From assembly GCA_963576735.1 (NCBI GenBank), contig OY755174.1, positions 3,782,001 to 3,846,000 on the forward strand: DNA of 64,000 nt. Direction: 5' to 3'. The position numbers and the translations under genes are program-made. Below the pieces are notes generated by a model. The model was not told the origin of the DNA and did no database searches. It was given only the letters and a program-made list of their open reading frames with translations. Positions 35,890-50,800 of this stretch are shown here, piece after piece. How positions within the stretch are numbered: the first letter of the stretch is position 1; each line of letters opens with the position of its first letter. Origin of the DNA: Bedellia somnulentella (lineage: Eukaryota; Arthropoda; Insecta; Lepidoptera; Bedelliidae).

Positions 35890-38800
35890 TTTAATTAAAG
35901 GGACGGATGACTACAGCCGTTCCTTTGAAACAGTACAAAGAAAATCACTAGATAGATTTATTATATAATCCAGTCATTAAATTTCCGTACCTCCGAAAAC
36001 ATTATAATCACAACCTAGTAATAAGTAATTAATTAACATTCATACATATAGATACTTACGGTCTTAAATCCTAAAAAGGGGTAGCCAGAGCTTCAGAGCT
36101 AGAAACTCCTCAGGCACTTTTGGGAGTTAATAGGGGGTAGAAATAAAATAGTGTTGGTGATAATCAATAAAGATATTATGAAAGTTTGCCCGCCTCACAT
36201 TTTAACTTTGAAGACGTGTAAAAGGTTTCGGAGCGAACTCTGCATCACAATAGTTGGTATTTTGGAACCTTGATTCCAGACTTAAAAACACACAAACAAA
36301 TGTGGCCTCTTTATAATGAGAAGAAATAAGATAGATCTAGATTTCATGTAAAATTATACAAATGTTATATTTCATATAACAATTACCATTTAATTTATAA
36401 AATTATCGTGTCACACTGTTTGTCACCATACTTCTCCGAATTATATGTTTTTTGCATACACATTCAGTATACCGTGATAGCCCAGTGGGTAGAACATTCG
36501 GTTATCGTAAGAACGACTAGTGTTCAAATCCTGGGTTGGGCCTACACCAATTTGTCTTTTCTAAAGACATATGTGTGGTTAATTTATCATGGTTGTTAAC
36601 GGTGAGGGAAAACATCGTGAGGAAACCCACATGGCTGAGTTGTACTTAGTCATGTGACAGTGTATTCGTACAAAACGGCGATAGGTCTGCCCCCTATCAC
36701 GTGAGTACACTGTCCATGCAAAACGTGGGTACTCTGAACACCAGGTGACAAAGTCACGTGATGTTCAGAAGTATTAGTACCTCTGCCAAAACCTTCGGGG
36801 ATATTCGGCGTGAACGTTTATGTTATGTTACATTCAGTAGGTCTGAGAATAGGTTTATATTTTTATACTTATAAGCGATAAGGTTTCTACACCCCTAACA
36901 TTTTATTTTTATTTTATCGACTAGATTTTCCCTAGAAATAATTGATATGGCAAAACAACGTTTGCCGGTTCAGCTAGTTTATGTATTATAGTAATTTTGG
37001 AGTTCTGGCAAAGTTGACCGCCAAGGGCCGGTTTCACGGTAAACCATCACAAGATTCAAGTTTTTACATTACTTTTAAAATAAAAATTAGAGGTCGTCCA
37101 GTTGTCCAGAAATTCGGTCATACATTTCAGTAAGAGTTTTTAGCTGGGTAGTGTCGGCTTAGAATGGCACTACCCCATTTCATTCTGTAGAGGTATTCGT
37201 AAAGAGCTTATTCCATTACACTTTGTCGTTTCTGAATTCAGACGTCCTTCGAAATTACTGCCGCAGACGCTTGTTATTCCACTACACAAATTTGTCTACT
37301 TTTCAGAAGCTCTGAACGTTATTCCACTAGTCTGAATTCAGATTCTGTGGCTTTCAGACGTCTTCATTCAGACAAATGGAATAAGCTCTTAAGAGACGGC
37401 TAAGGGTATTGGGGTTTTGAAGTGATTTTTGGGCGATGTGGTTGGAGATTTAGGGATTTATAGCTGTGGGTCTATGTATTTATGTATGTATATTCACATT
37501 TTTATATAGAGAAATACTATTGATTACAATAATAAGGAACTCGTTTATTTGTTATTGAACAAAAACCTAAAAAGGTCTAATAAACACATTAAGTTAATTA
37601 CTTGCTCGTATTATACAAAAGACAAACAGGTTTGCCTTATCGCAATTCGTGAAAATGAAGTTTTATTTTAATATATTATGGGGTATTTTGATGTTTTGTC
37701 TTTATTTCATAAACGCAGTTTGATTATAACAAAAAAATAAAGCCTTAACAAATAATTTTTAAATGACATCTTACACTATAGGCATGCAAAGCCCCAAATT
37801 TCCAAGTCACCTCGTACACCCACAAAAAGTGATGGGGTGTTATTTTTAACATCACTACACGACATTCTATCAATACCAGCATTTCATAAACATGTTTTTG
37901 AACTACACAATAATGTAACAGTTCCCTAACATTAGAAATACGTCAGCAACAGTCGATTTATTGAACACAAAACGCATGATTATGTGCAGTCACGAACCTT
38001 TATCGACCTAACAATACATTTCTATGACAAGGATTATGCTTCCAGAACAAACAACTTTACTTTCACACATAGATAGACACGAGTAAATGGATGTGTTTAG
38101 ATGCATCCTGTGATACGTCTGCTTTCCTTGACGGGGTAGGCAGATTTCATTTTACGTTTAGGTGTATTACTCATGTAATCTAGGCTCATGTAGGCTAAGA
38201 AACTCACCATACTTTCCCAGTTTGATTTAGTCAGTGGCACTTTTATTACGATATTTTAGATAAGCATTCCATAGGCAAAGTTGTTTAGTTTGATGCCTTT
38301 AATCGATTTAAAATATAAAAAGGGTAACATAAACATAACATAAACGTTCACGCCGAATATCCCCGAAGGGGTTGGCAGAGGTACTAATACTTCTGAACCT
38401 CACGTGACTTTGTCACCTGGTGTTCAGAGTACACACGTTTTGCATGGACAGTGTACTCACGTGATAGGGGGCAGGCCTATCGCCGTTTTGTACGAATACA
38501 CTGTCACATGACTAAGTACAACTCAGCCATGTTGGTTTCCTCACGATGTTTTCCCTCACCGTTAACAACCATGATAAATTAACCACACATATGTCTTTAA
38601 AAGACAAATTGGTGTAGGCCCGACCCAGGATTTGAACACTAGTCGTATGCACGATAACCGGGTGTTCTACCCACTGGGCTATCACGGTTGCTTAAAAATA
38701 AAAAGGGTATGTTTTAAAAACGATGTCTAGGCCAACTGTATGAATTTTTATCGTCAACGTCTAAAACATATTCTTATTTATAGTTTTTATCATTGAACAT

Positions 38801-41800
38801 CTAACGATAAAAAGCTGAGAAAGATATGAATCAAAACAGCTGAGCCTACACAGCTCTTAGAAATCAATGAAATCACTTAATCTCGTCGGCGGAGGCAATG
38901 TCACGCGCAATACAGAATAAAACTCACATTGGATTTCTATTAACAATAGGTCAATCGCTTGAGGACAGCACAATAAGGTACAAATGGGCATAAAACATTA
39001 CATCCTGTGCTTTGTGAGCTAAATTATAATACCGTATTAGAGGTCTTTTTAAATGTAAGAATTTATTTACTTACAAACCCTATATGTACCTACTAGCGGC
39101 TGTATGACATAACCAGACCAGCAAGCTGGAAAGTCAACGATCTAAATCACTGCTGGTTGAAGGTCAGGGATAAGATGGTAAAGAATAAAGGATCGCTGGT
39201 GATAGGTTGTTCGTAACATCGCCAACCCTTCTCTTATTTTTTTATGAATGTAAATCAGAAAAAAACTGGACACAATTAAATGCCAACAGTTTCAATCTAT
39301 ATTTTTTTAGATCTTGTTTGTATTATGTTACTCATATTTGCACTGATTAAATAATACAAAAAGGAAAATTCTCATGTCCCAGAGTATGTAAGAAAATTTC
39401 TGCAGTATTGTTTGAATAATCAACAGTGATAGCTAAATGGATAAGAACTCTTGTCCGTCATACAGACGGGCGATAATTCGAACCCTAAGTCGGGCTTACA
39501 CCAATGTCTCTTTGTGAGTACTCTGTCCAAGCAAGACATGGATTCTCTGAATACCATGTAACTATGTCACGTGATGTTCAGAAGTACTTAATATACTTAC
39601 TTACAGTAAGTATTAGTACCTCTGCCAACTCCTTCGCGAATATACGGCGCGAACATTTGAGTCTTTGAGTCTATTGTTTGATCTAATACACTTTCCTCTT
39701 ATACTTTCCAATTAGGGTATATTTCGTGGGTGTTTGTACGTTCATGTTTATCTCATTTTATCAATCAAAAACTAGCGTCTCGTCCAAGAAACATAAATTC
39801 TACTTTATTTACTCATCATGATTTAAGTTACTTATGAATGTAATAATGGTTTAAAGGAAGCGGTAGGCGTTTCTGATGGAGTATGATTGCTTGTATACGA
39901 AGATTTATATGTTTATCTTTTTGTACAGATTTTGATTACTTAGCTTTGCATTATTGGCTTAGAATATCATTAATCCATTTCTTTTCGAGAATGTCGTTAG
40001 AGGCATCCTACACCATACATATCGCTTTAGATAAGACAGCGCCTTTACCCATGATCTCATGCACTGCCTTCTTACTCCGAACTAGTAGTTTATTACTAGT
40101 ATGAAGATAGCTATTAGAAAGATAACATCCGCCAAAAATGATTTTTTATTATCCCCTAAGTGTATAAAAAGGGCGTTAGAAGTTTAGTAGTTACAAAAAT
40201 GCGGTTCTTTTTTTACCCGACTGATTCAGAATGAGCACATACATGCATACATATACTCACGGCTATAAATCCCTAGAAGGGTTAGCCAGAGCTAAGGAAT
40301 TAGAAATTCCTCAGCCACTTTTGGAAGTTGCGTGGGGAAAAGATGGTAAAGTAAAGGTTGTTGGTGATGGGTCTCCAACAACATCGCCCAAAAATCCCTT
40401 AAAAAACCCCAATACCGTTAGTCGCTTTTTACGTACACCCACCGGAAGAAATGGGGTAGTGCTATTCTAAGCCGACACTACACAGCACAAGAGGAGTGTT
40501 ATTGAAAATTCAAATGCACTCACAGCTGTATATCCCTAAAAGGGTTGTCAGTTTTAGTGTTTAGTGTTGGACATTTTCAGTTACTTTTGAAAGTTGAAAA
40601 AAAGGGCCTCCGTCTTAAGGTTCTCCGACCGCATCACCCAAAAAACACTTAAAAGGTCTGAACACCTTAACTCGCCTTAACATATTTATTCTAATCGGAA
40701 ACCACACAGCTGCTGATAAAATTGATTGTCAATTACATTTCCAGTCCTCCACGCTCTCCGAGGAAGCCCACGGCATGAAGGAGCCAGCCTCCCTCCGCTG
40801 CGGCTGGGGCGTGTTCCGGCCGGCGTGGGCTCAACGCTACCGAACCGCCAAGTGGGCGCTGTTCTGGCTGTGCTGGGCCGGCGCGCTGCAAGGTTGGTAC
40901 TGGAATGTTGGTTTGGTGTTAAAGGTATTAAGACATATTAGATTATAATGTGTTAATACGCGATTGTTCACCCGGCCTGGGGGTGCTCCAACCAGCTTGG
41001 GCGCAATGCTACCACACCGCCAAATGGGCCTTGTTCTGGCTGTGCTGGGCCGGCGCGCTGCAAGGTTGGTTATAGTAATAGTAATTTATTCATAAAAACA
41101 AGTACACATTATTTGGTGTCGACTTCACCCGAATAAGGCTCATCGCCCGTATCTCAGGTTACAGTACTTACAGCTCTTGGTTTATATGAATCTAACTTAA
41201 TGGATTGGAATTTATACATTTGAAAAGGTATAATAATATTAAAATTGCATCTATAGCTAAATCTAGTTAACAATAACAGAGAACCATAGAAGACAAGATA
41301 AAGGTACAAGAGTTATGTGGATTTTGGGTTGGGTGTAAGGTATTGGCACTCTATTGTTCGCACGGCTGGGGGGTGTGATTGACGGCGTGGGCGCAACGCT
41401 ACCAGACCGCAAACTGGACGCTGTTCTGGCTGTGCTGGGCCGGCGCGCTGCAAGGTTGGTCCTAGAATATGGATTGGGTGTAGTGTATTGCTATCACGTT
41501 GACATTTTTTCGGTGCTCAGTAATAAGTACATTGTCCCGTAATAAAAACACGATTATTCAATCGGCTGGGGCGTGTTCCAGCCGGCCTGGGAGTGGCGCT
41601 ACCGGGCCACCAAGTAGGCGCTATGCTGGGCCGGCGCGTTGCAAGGTTGGTACTAGAATGTGAGTTGGTGGAAGGTATTACTATCGCGTTGACATGTTTC
41701 GGTTGCTCAGTGATAACTAGATTGTTCCGTAATTAAGACGCGATTATTCACTCCGCTGGGGGCTGTTCTGACCGGACCACCAAATGGGCCTTGTTCTAAC

Positions 41801-44800
41801 TGCGCGGGGCCGGCGCGCTGCATGGTTGGTCCTGGATTACGTGGTTGAGTGTTAGTCAGAGTTTTAGACTATAGTGGATAACAATATTTTATAGAGTTAT
41901 TCCGCCAAACACATGTTATTAGGTTAATTCCGGTTACCAGGAAAAATCAAGAATGTATTTTTCTCTTATAACATAAACTATTTTCAATAAACATTGATGC
42001 AGAAATCTAAATCTGTTTAGTAAGAAACAGTAGCAGTCAATAAGTTGTGTGATTGCCCTGTTACAAGGCGTCCTTTTCTTGCATTATAACCAAATTAAAT
42101 TATAAATTACAACCGTCGTCGGTTAGACATGTCCACGGGAATTTGGTATCAATTCAGCAAGTAAGCGACTCGACATGGCGGACATATCCCATGATTTCCC
42201 GCGGGATCCTCGAGCGGTCTGGCGGGACAAAGGATTCAATAGTAGCCACTAGATTTGAAATGTTGCAGCTGAAGTCGTTTTTCAAAGATTACGAAAAAGG
42301 GCTTAGGATACTATTAATGTTTGTCTCTTCAAGTTCTTTAGAGAAGCTTGTGTATGACCCCAAAGTGATTCAAAAGCCGAGGAATAATAGTAAGGCTAAG
42401 GCAAGTGTCTCGTAAAATCCAAAACCGAGAAGCGTTTGAATTTTAGTCCGTGTACAAGTTAACCAATGGAAAGATGAGTTTTGAAAAATTCTACTGTTTT
42501 TAATTCCTAATTACAATGAAAATTTTATCAATAGTCAAAAATTTTGTACATTCAAGTATAGCGCATATAACTTGCCAGTAAGTTAACAGAATGCAAAGAC
42601 TTTGTAGTTTAAGATCTTTGACAGAATGTATAATACATACATTCATTTTAACTAAATATACGAACGTCTAGCAATATAACATACATAACATAACCGTTCA
42701 CGCCGTTTATCCCCAAAGGGGTTGGCAGAGGTACCAATACTTCTGAACTCACATGGCAAGCGCCATCTAGTTTCCAGAGAAGGTACCCACGTTTTGCTTA
42801 GACAGTGTACTCACGTGATAGGGGGCAGGCCTATCGCCGTTTTGTACGAATACACTGTCACATGACTAAGTATCCAGGCACTCAGCCATGTGGGTTTCCT
42901 CACGATGTTTTCCCTCACCGTTAACAACCATGATAAATTAACCACACATTATGATTTTAGAAAAGACAAATTGGTGTAGGCCCGTCCCAGGATTGGAATT
43001 CACGCCCTTCTGTTTTCGGGCGGGTGTTCTACCCACTGGACTATCATGTCGTCTAGCAATATACTAACTAACATACCCATGACTTTTATAAATATTTCTT
43101 AAAAAATCCTATTTCATCCAAAACGCCAAGAGAATTCAGTAATTGAAAATTATGTTTCCCTCGGGGTTCGCATAGCACATAATTCAAAATTAGAATTGCA
43201 GGTGAAATTAAGATTAACGACATCACACAGAAAAAGTTACATTGGGCCATTTTTCCCGGGTGCAAAGAGTTTTAATTAACAAAATTCTTGTTGAAAGTAG
43301 TTTGCTCGTAGTTTGATGTGTATACGGTCAGAAGTAGAATAAATGTGAATTTATTTAGGTAAGTATTAAAAACATAGCATGATACTTAGATGGACTGTAT
43401 ACTAATATGGTATTCTTAGGAGAATATACATATAATATATATACAATATTTATATAACTAATAATATACATCTTAGTATACAAAGAAATGGTTGCTTGAG
43501 TATGACCTATCACTACCACAAAACTACGGTCATTTATGCATGTTAGTAAAATTTAATGATACAGACTTGTCATCTTCGGGAAAGAAATCATTTTATCAGA
43601 TTTTAATTCACTCGAAATCATGCATATATTTTATAACGCATGCGTTGTGCAATTAGAGTAGGTAATTTGACAAGGAATGCAATATACGAGTTTTCTCTGC
43701 AATAAGGGTTGCTCTCAAGTAATTGAAACCTCTTAGCACCCATTAATAGGGAGCGGGCTAAGTAATTAAATCTATATTAATTTCCACATTCACTAGATAC
43801 GTTTCGGTAATTCAATTACGAATTAATCTTGCTGGGCATTGTCATCTTAGAATAGCACTACCTCATATGAACACGTGGTTCTAGCAGACTAATATATACA
43901 TACACATACTCACGCCGTTAGTTCCCATTGGGGTTGGTAGAGACTATCGATCGCCACTTTGTACGCTCTCTAGCTTCATTAAATCCAATAATATTTTCAT
44001 ACATGCTCTTTTATTCTTCACACATCGGATGCCTGCCTTCTTTTAAAAATGTGTCCTCCGAGGTCGCCGTCTACTAACATTGCCATCCACATATCCACAA
44101 TAATATATCTGTAAAGTATAAGATAATACACGTTGCATTCACCTATCGAGGCATTCGTTGTAGTAACTGTGAGGGATATATTATCCAAAAATATTAGTTA
44201 AAGTGTCGAGTTAACATTGCCTACAAACATTTCAAATTACAAAAGAAAGCTTACTGGCTTAAATTACGTTATTATTTTAGAAAAAATGCTAGTTTGTTCA
44301 AACTATAAAAGAAGGATTTTGAAAAAGTTATCACTCTTATTTAAAAAAGAGAGGTAGGGGTCTTATATTATTATTAAAACAAAGATAAATTTATGAACAT
44401 ATTTTGTCATCCGTTAATATTGTATATTTATTTTTGTATGCAAACAGTTAAGCCGTTCTCAGACCTATTCAACTTCCAAAGTGATAACAGAGTTATCTGT
44501 AAAATAGTAATTATTTTTGAAAAGAAGTTTTAAATACAGTACTTGCGGAACTATGGATCTTTTTAAAATTTAGTTCTTTTTTAGACATAAATAAATACTT
44601 GTAACTTCTGTACTCTTCCATATAATAAAAAAAAACTCAGTGTTACTTTTATAGAAAAAAACTTGAACAATTACAGAAATTAACATATATTTACACATTT
44701 AACTATATATACAGCTAAAAAATAAAATAAAATTATAATATATGAAAAACCTAACCTATTACAGAAACATTAACTCTAGGTAAATATATTTCAAAGAAAA

Positions 44801-47800
44801 TTCTAATAAATTGAATGTTTCAGATTGCCCCTTATTCACAAAGATATTGTAGTAGTTAAAGTCTTGGGAAGATCACATTGCATTATGTGTATTAAGGGTA
44901 CCTAATTTTAGCCTTTTTTTTTTTTTTTTTCGTGGGGAAATCCTCATGGATCCGACGTCACCCGGCGGGGTGACGAAGGTATGTCGGACTCTTACCGACT
45001 AAAACCCCACGGTGGCCACCTATGGTACACATGTGTGGAGTCCCTGGCAACTTTACCGTAGGCAACATCCACAGACTCCACGCACCTGCTGCAAAAAGCA
45101 GCCCATCTCGGGGGACTTAAAGTCCCCCACTCCTCCTTGTGCTTCCTCAGCACTGCAAGCGTTTGGGCCACAAGTTCCAAACGCCCACCCCCTCGAGGTT
45201 CTCCTTGCGGAGTAGCAGACTGCAACCCGCCGGTCGCAGCCCACCACCTCACGGATTTTTTAACGAGGTTTTGTCCTCGGATTTTTGCGGAAGGTTTACT
45301 CCTCTTCCGATTTTTTATAGAGGTTTACTCCTCGCGATCAAGCCTACGCCGCGGCAAGACCCTCGGCCCGGGAAGTGCAAGACTGCCAGGGTTACGAGTT
45401 CTCTTGATTTTTTAACGAGGTTTTCTCCTCACCCAGTCCGCTTACTGCTCACTCTGAAAACAGAGGAGAGAAGCGGACCCTTGGTGCATTGGCTTCACCC
45501 CGGGTTACCAGCCCGGAGCTACTTAGCCCCCACGCCACGACAAGGCTGCACCGTGTGGGGGTACCTAATTTTAGCCTGAGCTAAGTACCTACGTGATGAA
45601 CAACCCTATGACTCTATAAATACAAGGTACAAGCCTATGACCCTATATATACACATTATTTACCTATTCCAATGGGTTTCGTCATTTTATCTTTCTTATC
45701 TCTTGCATATGATAAATATGCCTTACATTTAGACCTAATTCATAATTTGAAACCATGCCTCCAGGATCTGAAATGGTGAATTAGTTAAAAATATCTTCGT
45801 AAACATGAAAACAAAGGATAAATAAACTACTTAATAAACAACAACTTAGAAACTGCGATAAAGTCATAAATAAGCGAACTTTATAAAAATAATGTGCAAA
45901 CTTTAATGAGTTTTGAACGCACCTGGGACTACCTGAAGTTCAGTGCAACAGCTGTACTACGGCTTTCTCTCTCATACGTTATGCATTTATTATTCGACGG
46001 ACAGAGATAGATAGCTACTAGCATTACTATCGTTTCAATTAGGTCTTATACCTTTTCTTACACGCGTTTTTCAGAAGGCATTAACGCTACGGTAGGCACA
46101 GTTGGCTCTTAAATACCTTTTATAATAAGTTAGCTACGAAGAAACACAAAATGACATGCCACTGTATATACGCTAGGACTTGTTAAAATAAAGCACCTTT
46201 CAGAAGTTACATGGAAATGATTTAGACTTTACATAGGTTGATTCTAGGTTCTGCAGTAAATTAACACGAGCAAATATATGCAGCAAGGTATAACAATTAT
46301 ATCTTGCAAAAAACACAATAATTTTCTATTATACAGTTGTGAAATACGATTTTATCGAGTTCTCGAGGCGACTCGTTCAAGCGCAATGAGCAACATTGAT
46401 ACAATATTTAAAGTGTCAAACGCAGCCCCGCTGGTAACGACAACCACTTTCGTGATCTTGGCCGGGATATTATTTATTGGTATTCAATTTAATTTATTTT
46501 ACATTAACCGGAAAATATACGATTATGGCTATAAATCCCATAATAGGATAGACAGAGCTGCGAAATTAGAAATTTCCTCGGGATCTTTTGTAGGTTCACT
46601 TTAATATTATTGTTTTGTTGGTGATAGTTCTCCAACCTTAACGCACAACAATCACTTAAAGAGCCCCAAAACCTAAAGTCGCCTCTTACGACACCTACTA
46701 GGAAATTTTATTAATGCGATTCCTAGATTACGCTATACAGTACAGCTAACATATTTAATAAATAAAGCATGTTTAAGCAAATATACTAAAAAATGAGATA
46801 GTACCAGAAGTAATCGCTGTACTTAGTATCGAATATTTTTAAAACTTGAATGCTGTAATTTATTTAATGACTGATTGAAAATTTTGAACAAATAAATATT
46901 AATATATTTCATTTGTAAGTATAAAAAAAATCTCATACTGTGTAAAGTTAAATCAGTAGCAATTTTCCAACCCCGTTTTCTCCCTTTTCAAATTCATTTC
47001 GGATTAAAAATACTTGATACTACTTCTGAGTCAAACTGTTTCGCAATGAAACACCTAAAATATTTCTTTGAGTATTTACATAACATAATTTTCAATATTT
47101 TAACTTAATTTTCCTATCAACCTATTTTTACGGTTATAATCTAAAGAGTTTCAGTAACAAAAAAAATTCAGCCAGTTTGTGAGTTAAGAGAATTTATTTT
47201 CCATCAGCTTCATTATTTATCTGTGTAGTGTTGGCTTTGAGTAGCCATATTTTCTCTCAGGTGGCGTAGGAGGCGACTAAGGGTATGGGATTTTCTAAGT
47301 GATTGTTAGCCAAGGTGGCTACTAGCCAAGGTGGCTGTGCAGACCCATCATCGTAATTCTTGTTATCGGCCAGAAGTACGCACTTGTGAATTCCGAAACT
47401 CGGTATACCTACTTTTGGGATTTAAACCTGTCATTCTTACTATTTTATTCGCCTACATACATACATACATACATATACTCACGGCCATTAATCCCTAGAA
47501 GGGGTAGCCAGAGCTAAGGAATTAGAAATTCCCCAGCCACTTCTGGAAGATGCGTGGGGAAAAGATGGTAAAATAAAGGTTGTTGGTGATGGGTCTCCAA
47601 CCGCATCGCCCAAAAATCCCTTAAAAAGCCCCAATACCGTTAGTCGCCTCTTACGTACACCCACCGGAAGAAAAGGGGTAGTGCTATTCTAAGCCGACAC
47701 TACACAGCAAAATTAAAGTATGAGAAAAAACGCGCAGACAGGCTTGTCGTGTATGAACGAATGTACCTGTGGCTCTACGAAATACTATAAGGATAAATAT

Positions 47801-50800
47801 ATAGTTTACATCAAATCGCCAACAATCTGTAACATGTATCGATGTTTAACTGATGAAGTACACCCCTTCACATGTTCACTTTAGTAAATAAGTGTTATTT
47901 ATCAAGTACGTGAGCTCATCCGAGCGTGAATCTCTGCTAACTAAGAATTAGCGAGTTACGCCAATCGAGAAGTTAACTCGAGAACACGAGTATCGAATAA
48001 TTGGTGGGAGGCACGAGATCGTTTAGCGAGTTTCAATCAAACGAATACATATTCGATTTTCAATTTGCTGCATGATTCTTTTCTTTTATTTCCATTACAA
48101 TTTTGTTTTTTATGGTATCCTTTTAAATAGCGCGGTTAAAGAATGATTTGTTTGAGCGGTTGAAGTATGATTATGATTTGTTTAATTTGTAAAATTTGTC
48201 AGTAAGTAGAGCTTGTTGGAAAAAGTGTCTTTTGAGGCATCGTCGTAGCTTTAAACATACATACATACATATACTCACGGCTGTAAATCCCTAGAAGGGG
48301 TAGCCAGAGCTAAGGAATTAGAAATTTCTCAGCCACTTTTGGAAAGTTGAGTGGGGAGAAGATGGTAAAATAAAGGTTGTTGGTGATGGGTCTCCAACCG
48401 CATCGCCCAAAAATCCTTTAAAAGACCCAATACCGTTAGTCGCCTCTTACGTACACCCATCGGTAGAAACGGGGTAGTGCTATTCTAAGCCGACACTACA
48501 CGGCGAATTTACCGCGTTTTACATATTTTTAAACGGTTTTATTTAGCTCACCCCGTTTGTTTCTTTATTCTTGGGTCAAATTTAGTAATTCAAATTTCAC
48601 CCTCTTCCTATCAACCGATTAATCTGAAATTTTGTATACACTTTGGATTTTGGTGACAATACAATTATATTTATTCATTATCATTATAAATTCAAGATGG
48701 CCGCCGCTACAAAATGGCGGATAATTTAGGTTTTATTTATCCCATCAATATGGGTATCAAATGAAAGGGCTCAACAAGTAGAATACAATATACTATAAAA
48801 AAAATGAAATCCAAGATGGCGGCCGCTACAAAATGGCGGATAACGTAGGTTTTATCAATGCTATCAATATGGGTATCAAATGAATGTGCTCAACCAGTAG
48901 AATACAATGTACTATATAAAATTAAAATCAAAGATAGCGGCCTCTACAAAATGGCGGATAACTTAGGTTTTATTTCAATCCCAACAACATGGGTATCAAA
49001 TGAAAGGTCTCACCAAGTAGAATACAATTTACTATGCAAAATTTAAATCTCAGATGGTCGCCATACAGTGCACTATACCAAATCAATATTTTAGATGGGC
49101 GCAGCCACTAAATGGCATATAATAATAAGATTTAAATTTAGAAAAGAAGAATGTTGCCTTTAATACTATCATCTTCTACAATACATAAAATGCAGGGCAG
49201 CACTGTGGATTACGCAGTCGTATACTTAGGTGCGAAACGGTTTGAAGAAGTTCAAGCCTACGTGGCTCGTAGTAGAGTCAGATCTTTGCAGGGACTACGT
49301 ATAGAGGAGTTGGACTGCAATAAACTAACGGGCAAGACACCTTGCAATAATGAAGCACTATATGAATTAAACAGAATGCGAAATAAAAACTAAAAACTAG
49401 AAAATAAAAATAGGTAAAAAAACTTTTTAAGTTAAACGGTTTTATTATTAACATACAGAGAAATGTTTAAGATAAATGTACTAAAAACCTAAAAATAATA
49501 ATAAAATAGATACAGTCGTGGGAATTATATACATATGCATAGACTAGACTAAAATAAAACCGTGGGGCACGTCAATTGTCTACAAACTATCGACTTAATG
49601 TGCGATAGAAGAAACGTTTAATTCGTCCTTGGGCAGTTGGCCCGCAGACGGTGAGGAAATTACTTACTATTTTCTTGCTCATGGAAATTCCAATAGTCAT
49701 ACACTCCATGTAAATAAAAGAGATGTTTCTACTAGTTTCTCGTTGGAAATTTACACTGCTGGTTGGCGATGAATCGGATTACTGCTTGCAGTTCGTCTTT
49801 AATCGACAAAACATATGATAAAAGCACTACTCGCTCAACACTATGAAACCCTAAAACTCGCTTATAATCGAGCTTGCTAGCTTGTTTCCACATTCTGCCC
49901 TATTTATCACATGTCCATCGTTGTCGGTTGAACAACTGCCCAATTATAGTGTAACATTACAAAACAAACATTTTAATCAACGATTGAAGACAATTGACGT
50001 GCCCCACGGTTTTATTTTAGTCTAGTCTATGCATATGTATATAATTCCCACGACTGTATCTATTTTATTATTATTTTTAGGTTTTTAGTACATTTATCTT
50101 AAACATTTCTCTGTATGTTAATAATAAAACCGTTTAACTTAAAAAGTTTTTTTACCTATTTTTAAAATCATATTTTTATTGATCTATTTTGTTCAAATTT
50201 TCCATAAACGAACCATATACTAACTAGAACGTATTAAAATATTTTATAAGTTGGTAAAAGCAAATGGTTCCTAAATAAAAATAAAAAATATTTCTCCTAA
50301 TATTACCTAACCAGTATAACAAGAATTATCAATTTAATGGCACGAATATTTGAAATCCATTTATAGTTATAAAAAATTTAAACCGCAATTACGGTATAAT
50401 TAGCCAGCATATCAATTTTCTCATCTACGACTATTCAAGCGCTTCAAAACTGTTATTTCGATTGACTACCATAATGATATTTCTCTTAATTTATCACTTA
50501 CATACACACATATAATCACGGCCAAATTTTAATGCTAGCTTTTATATAAAGTCTTCTTCATAATTGCATTTGGTCAACCGCTCTGCAAGTAGGTATATAC
50601 TTTAACTCATGCTGTAGTTATAGTGTAAGAAATGATAAATTTAAAAAAGAATGAGGTAACATATATATTTTTTATTTTATTGTCCTGTCTTCTTCTTTTT
50701 AACAGACTTCAAAAAACGGAGTGTTCTCAATTCGACCGTATATTTTTTTTTTATGTTTGTTCGCCGATTACTTCGCTATTTGTGAACCGATTTTGATTAT

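Noticed and set aside
42053..42415. A 120-codon open frame in an Oatp intron
   Set aside because: It does not begin with ATG, matches no family I know, has no splice or promoter context and is flanked by repeats.
45137..45579. Several open frames of 64-146 codons on both strands in GC-rich DNA
   Set aside because: They overlap in conflicting frames inside a poly(A) retroposon with target duplications; GC richness alone leaves frames open.
46278..46604. 108-codon ATG frame with a hydrophobic stretch
   Set aside because: Its last third is a TATG-tailed retroposon and no homology or splice context supports it.
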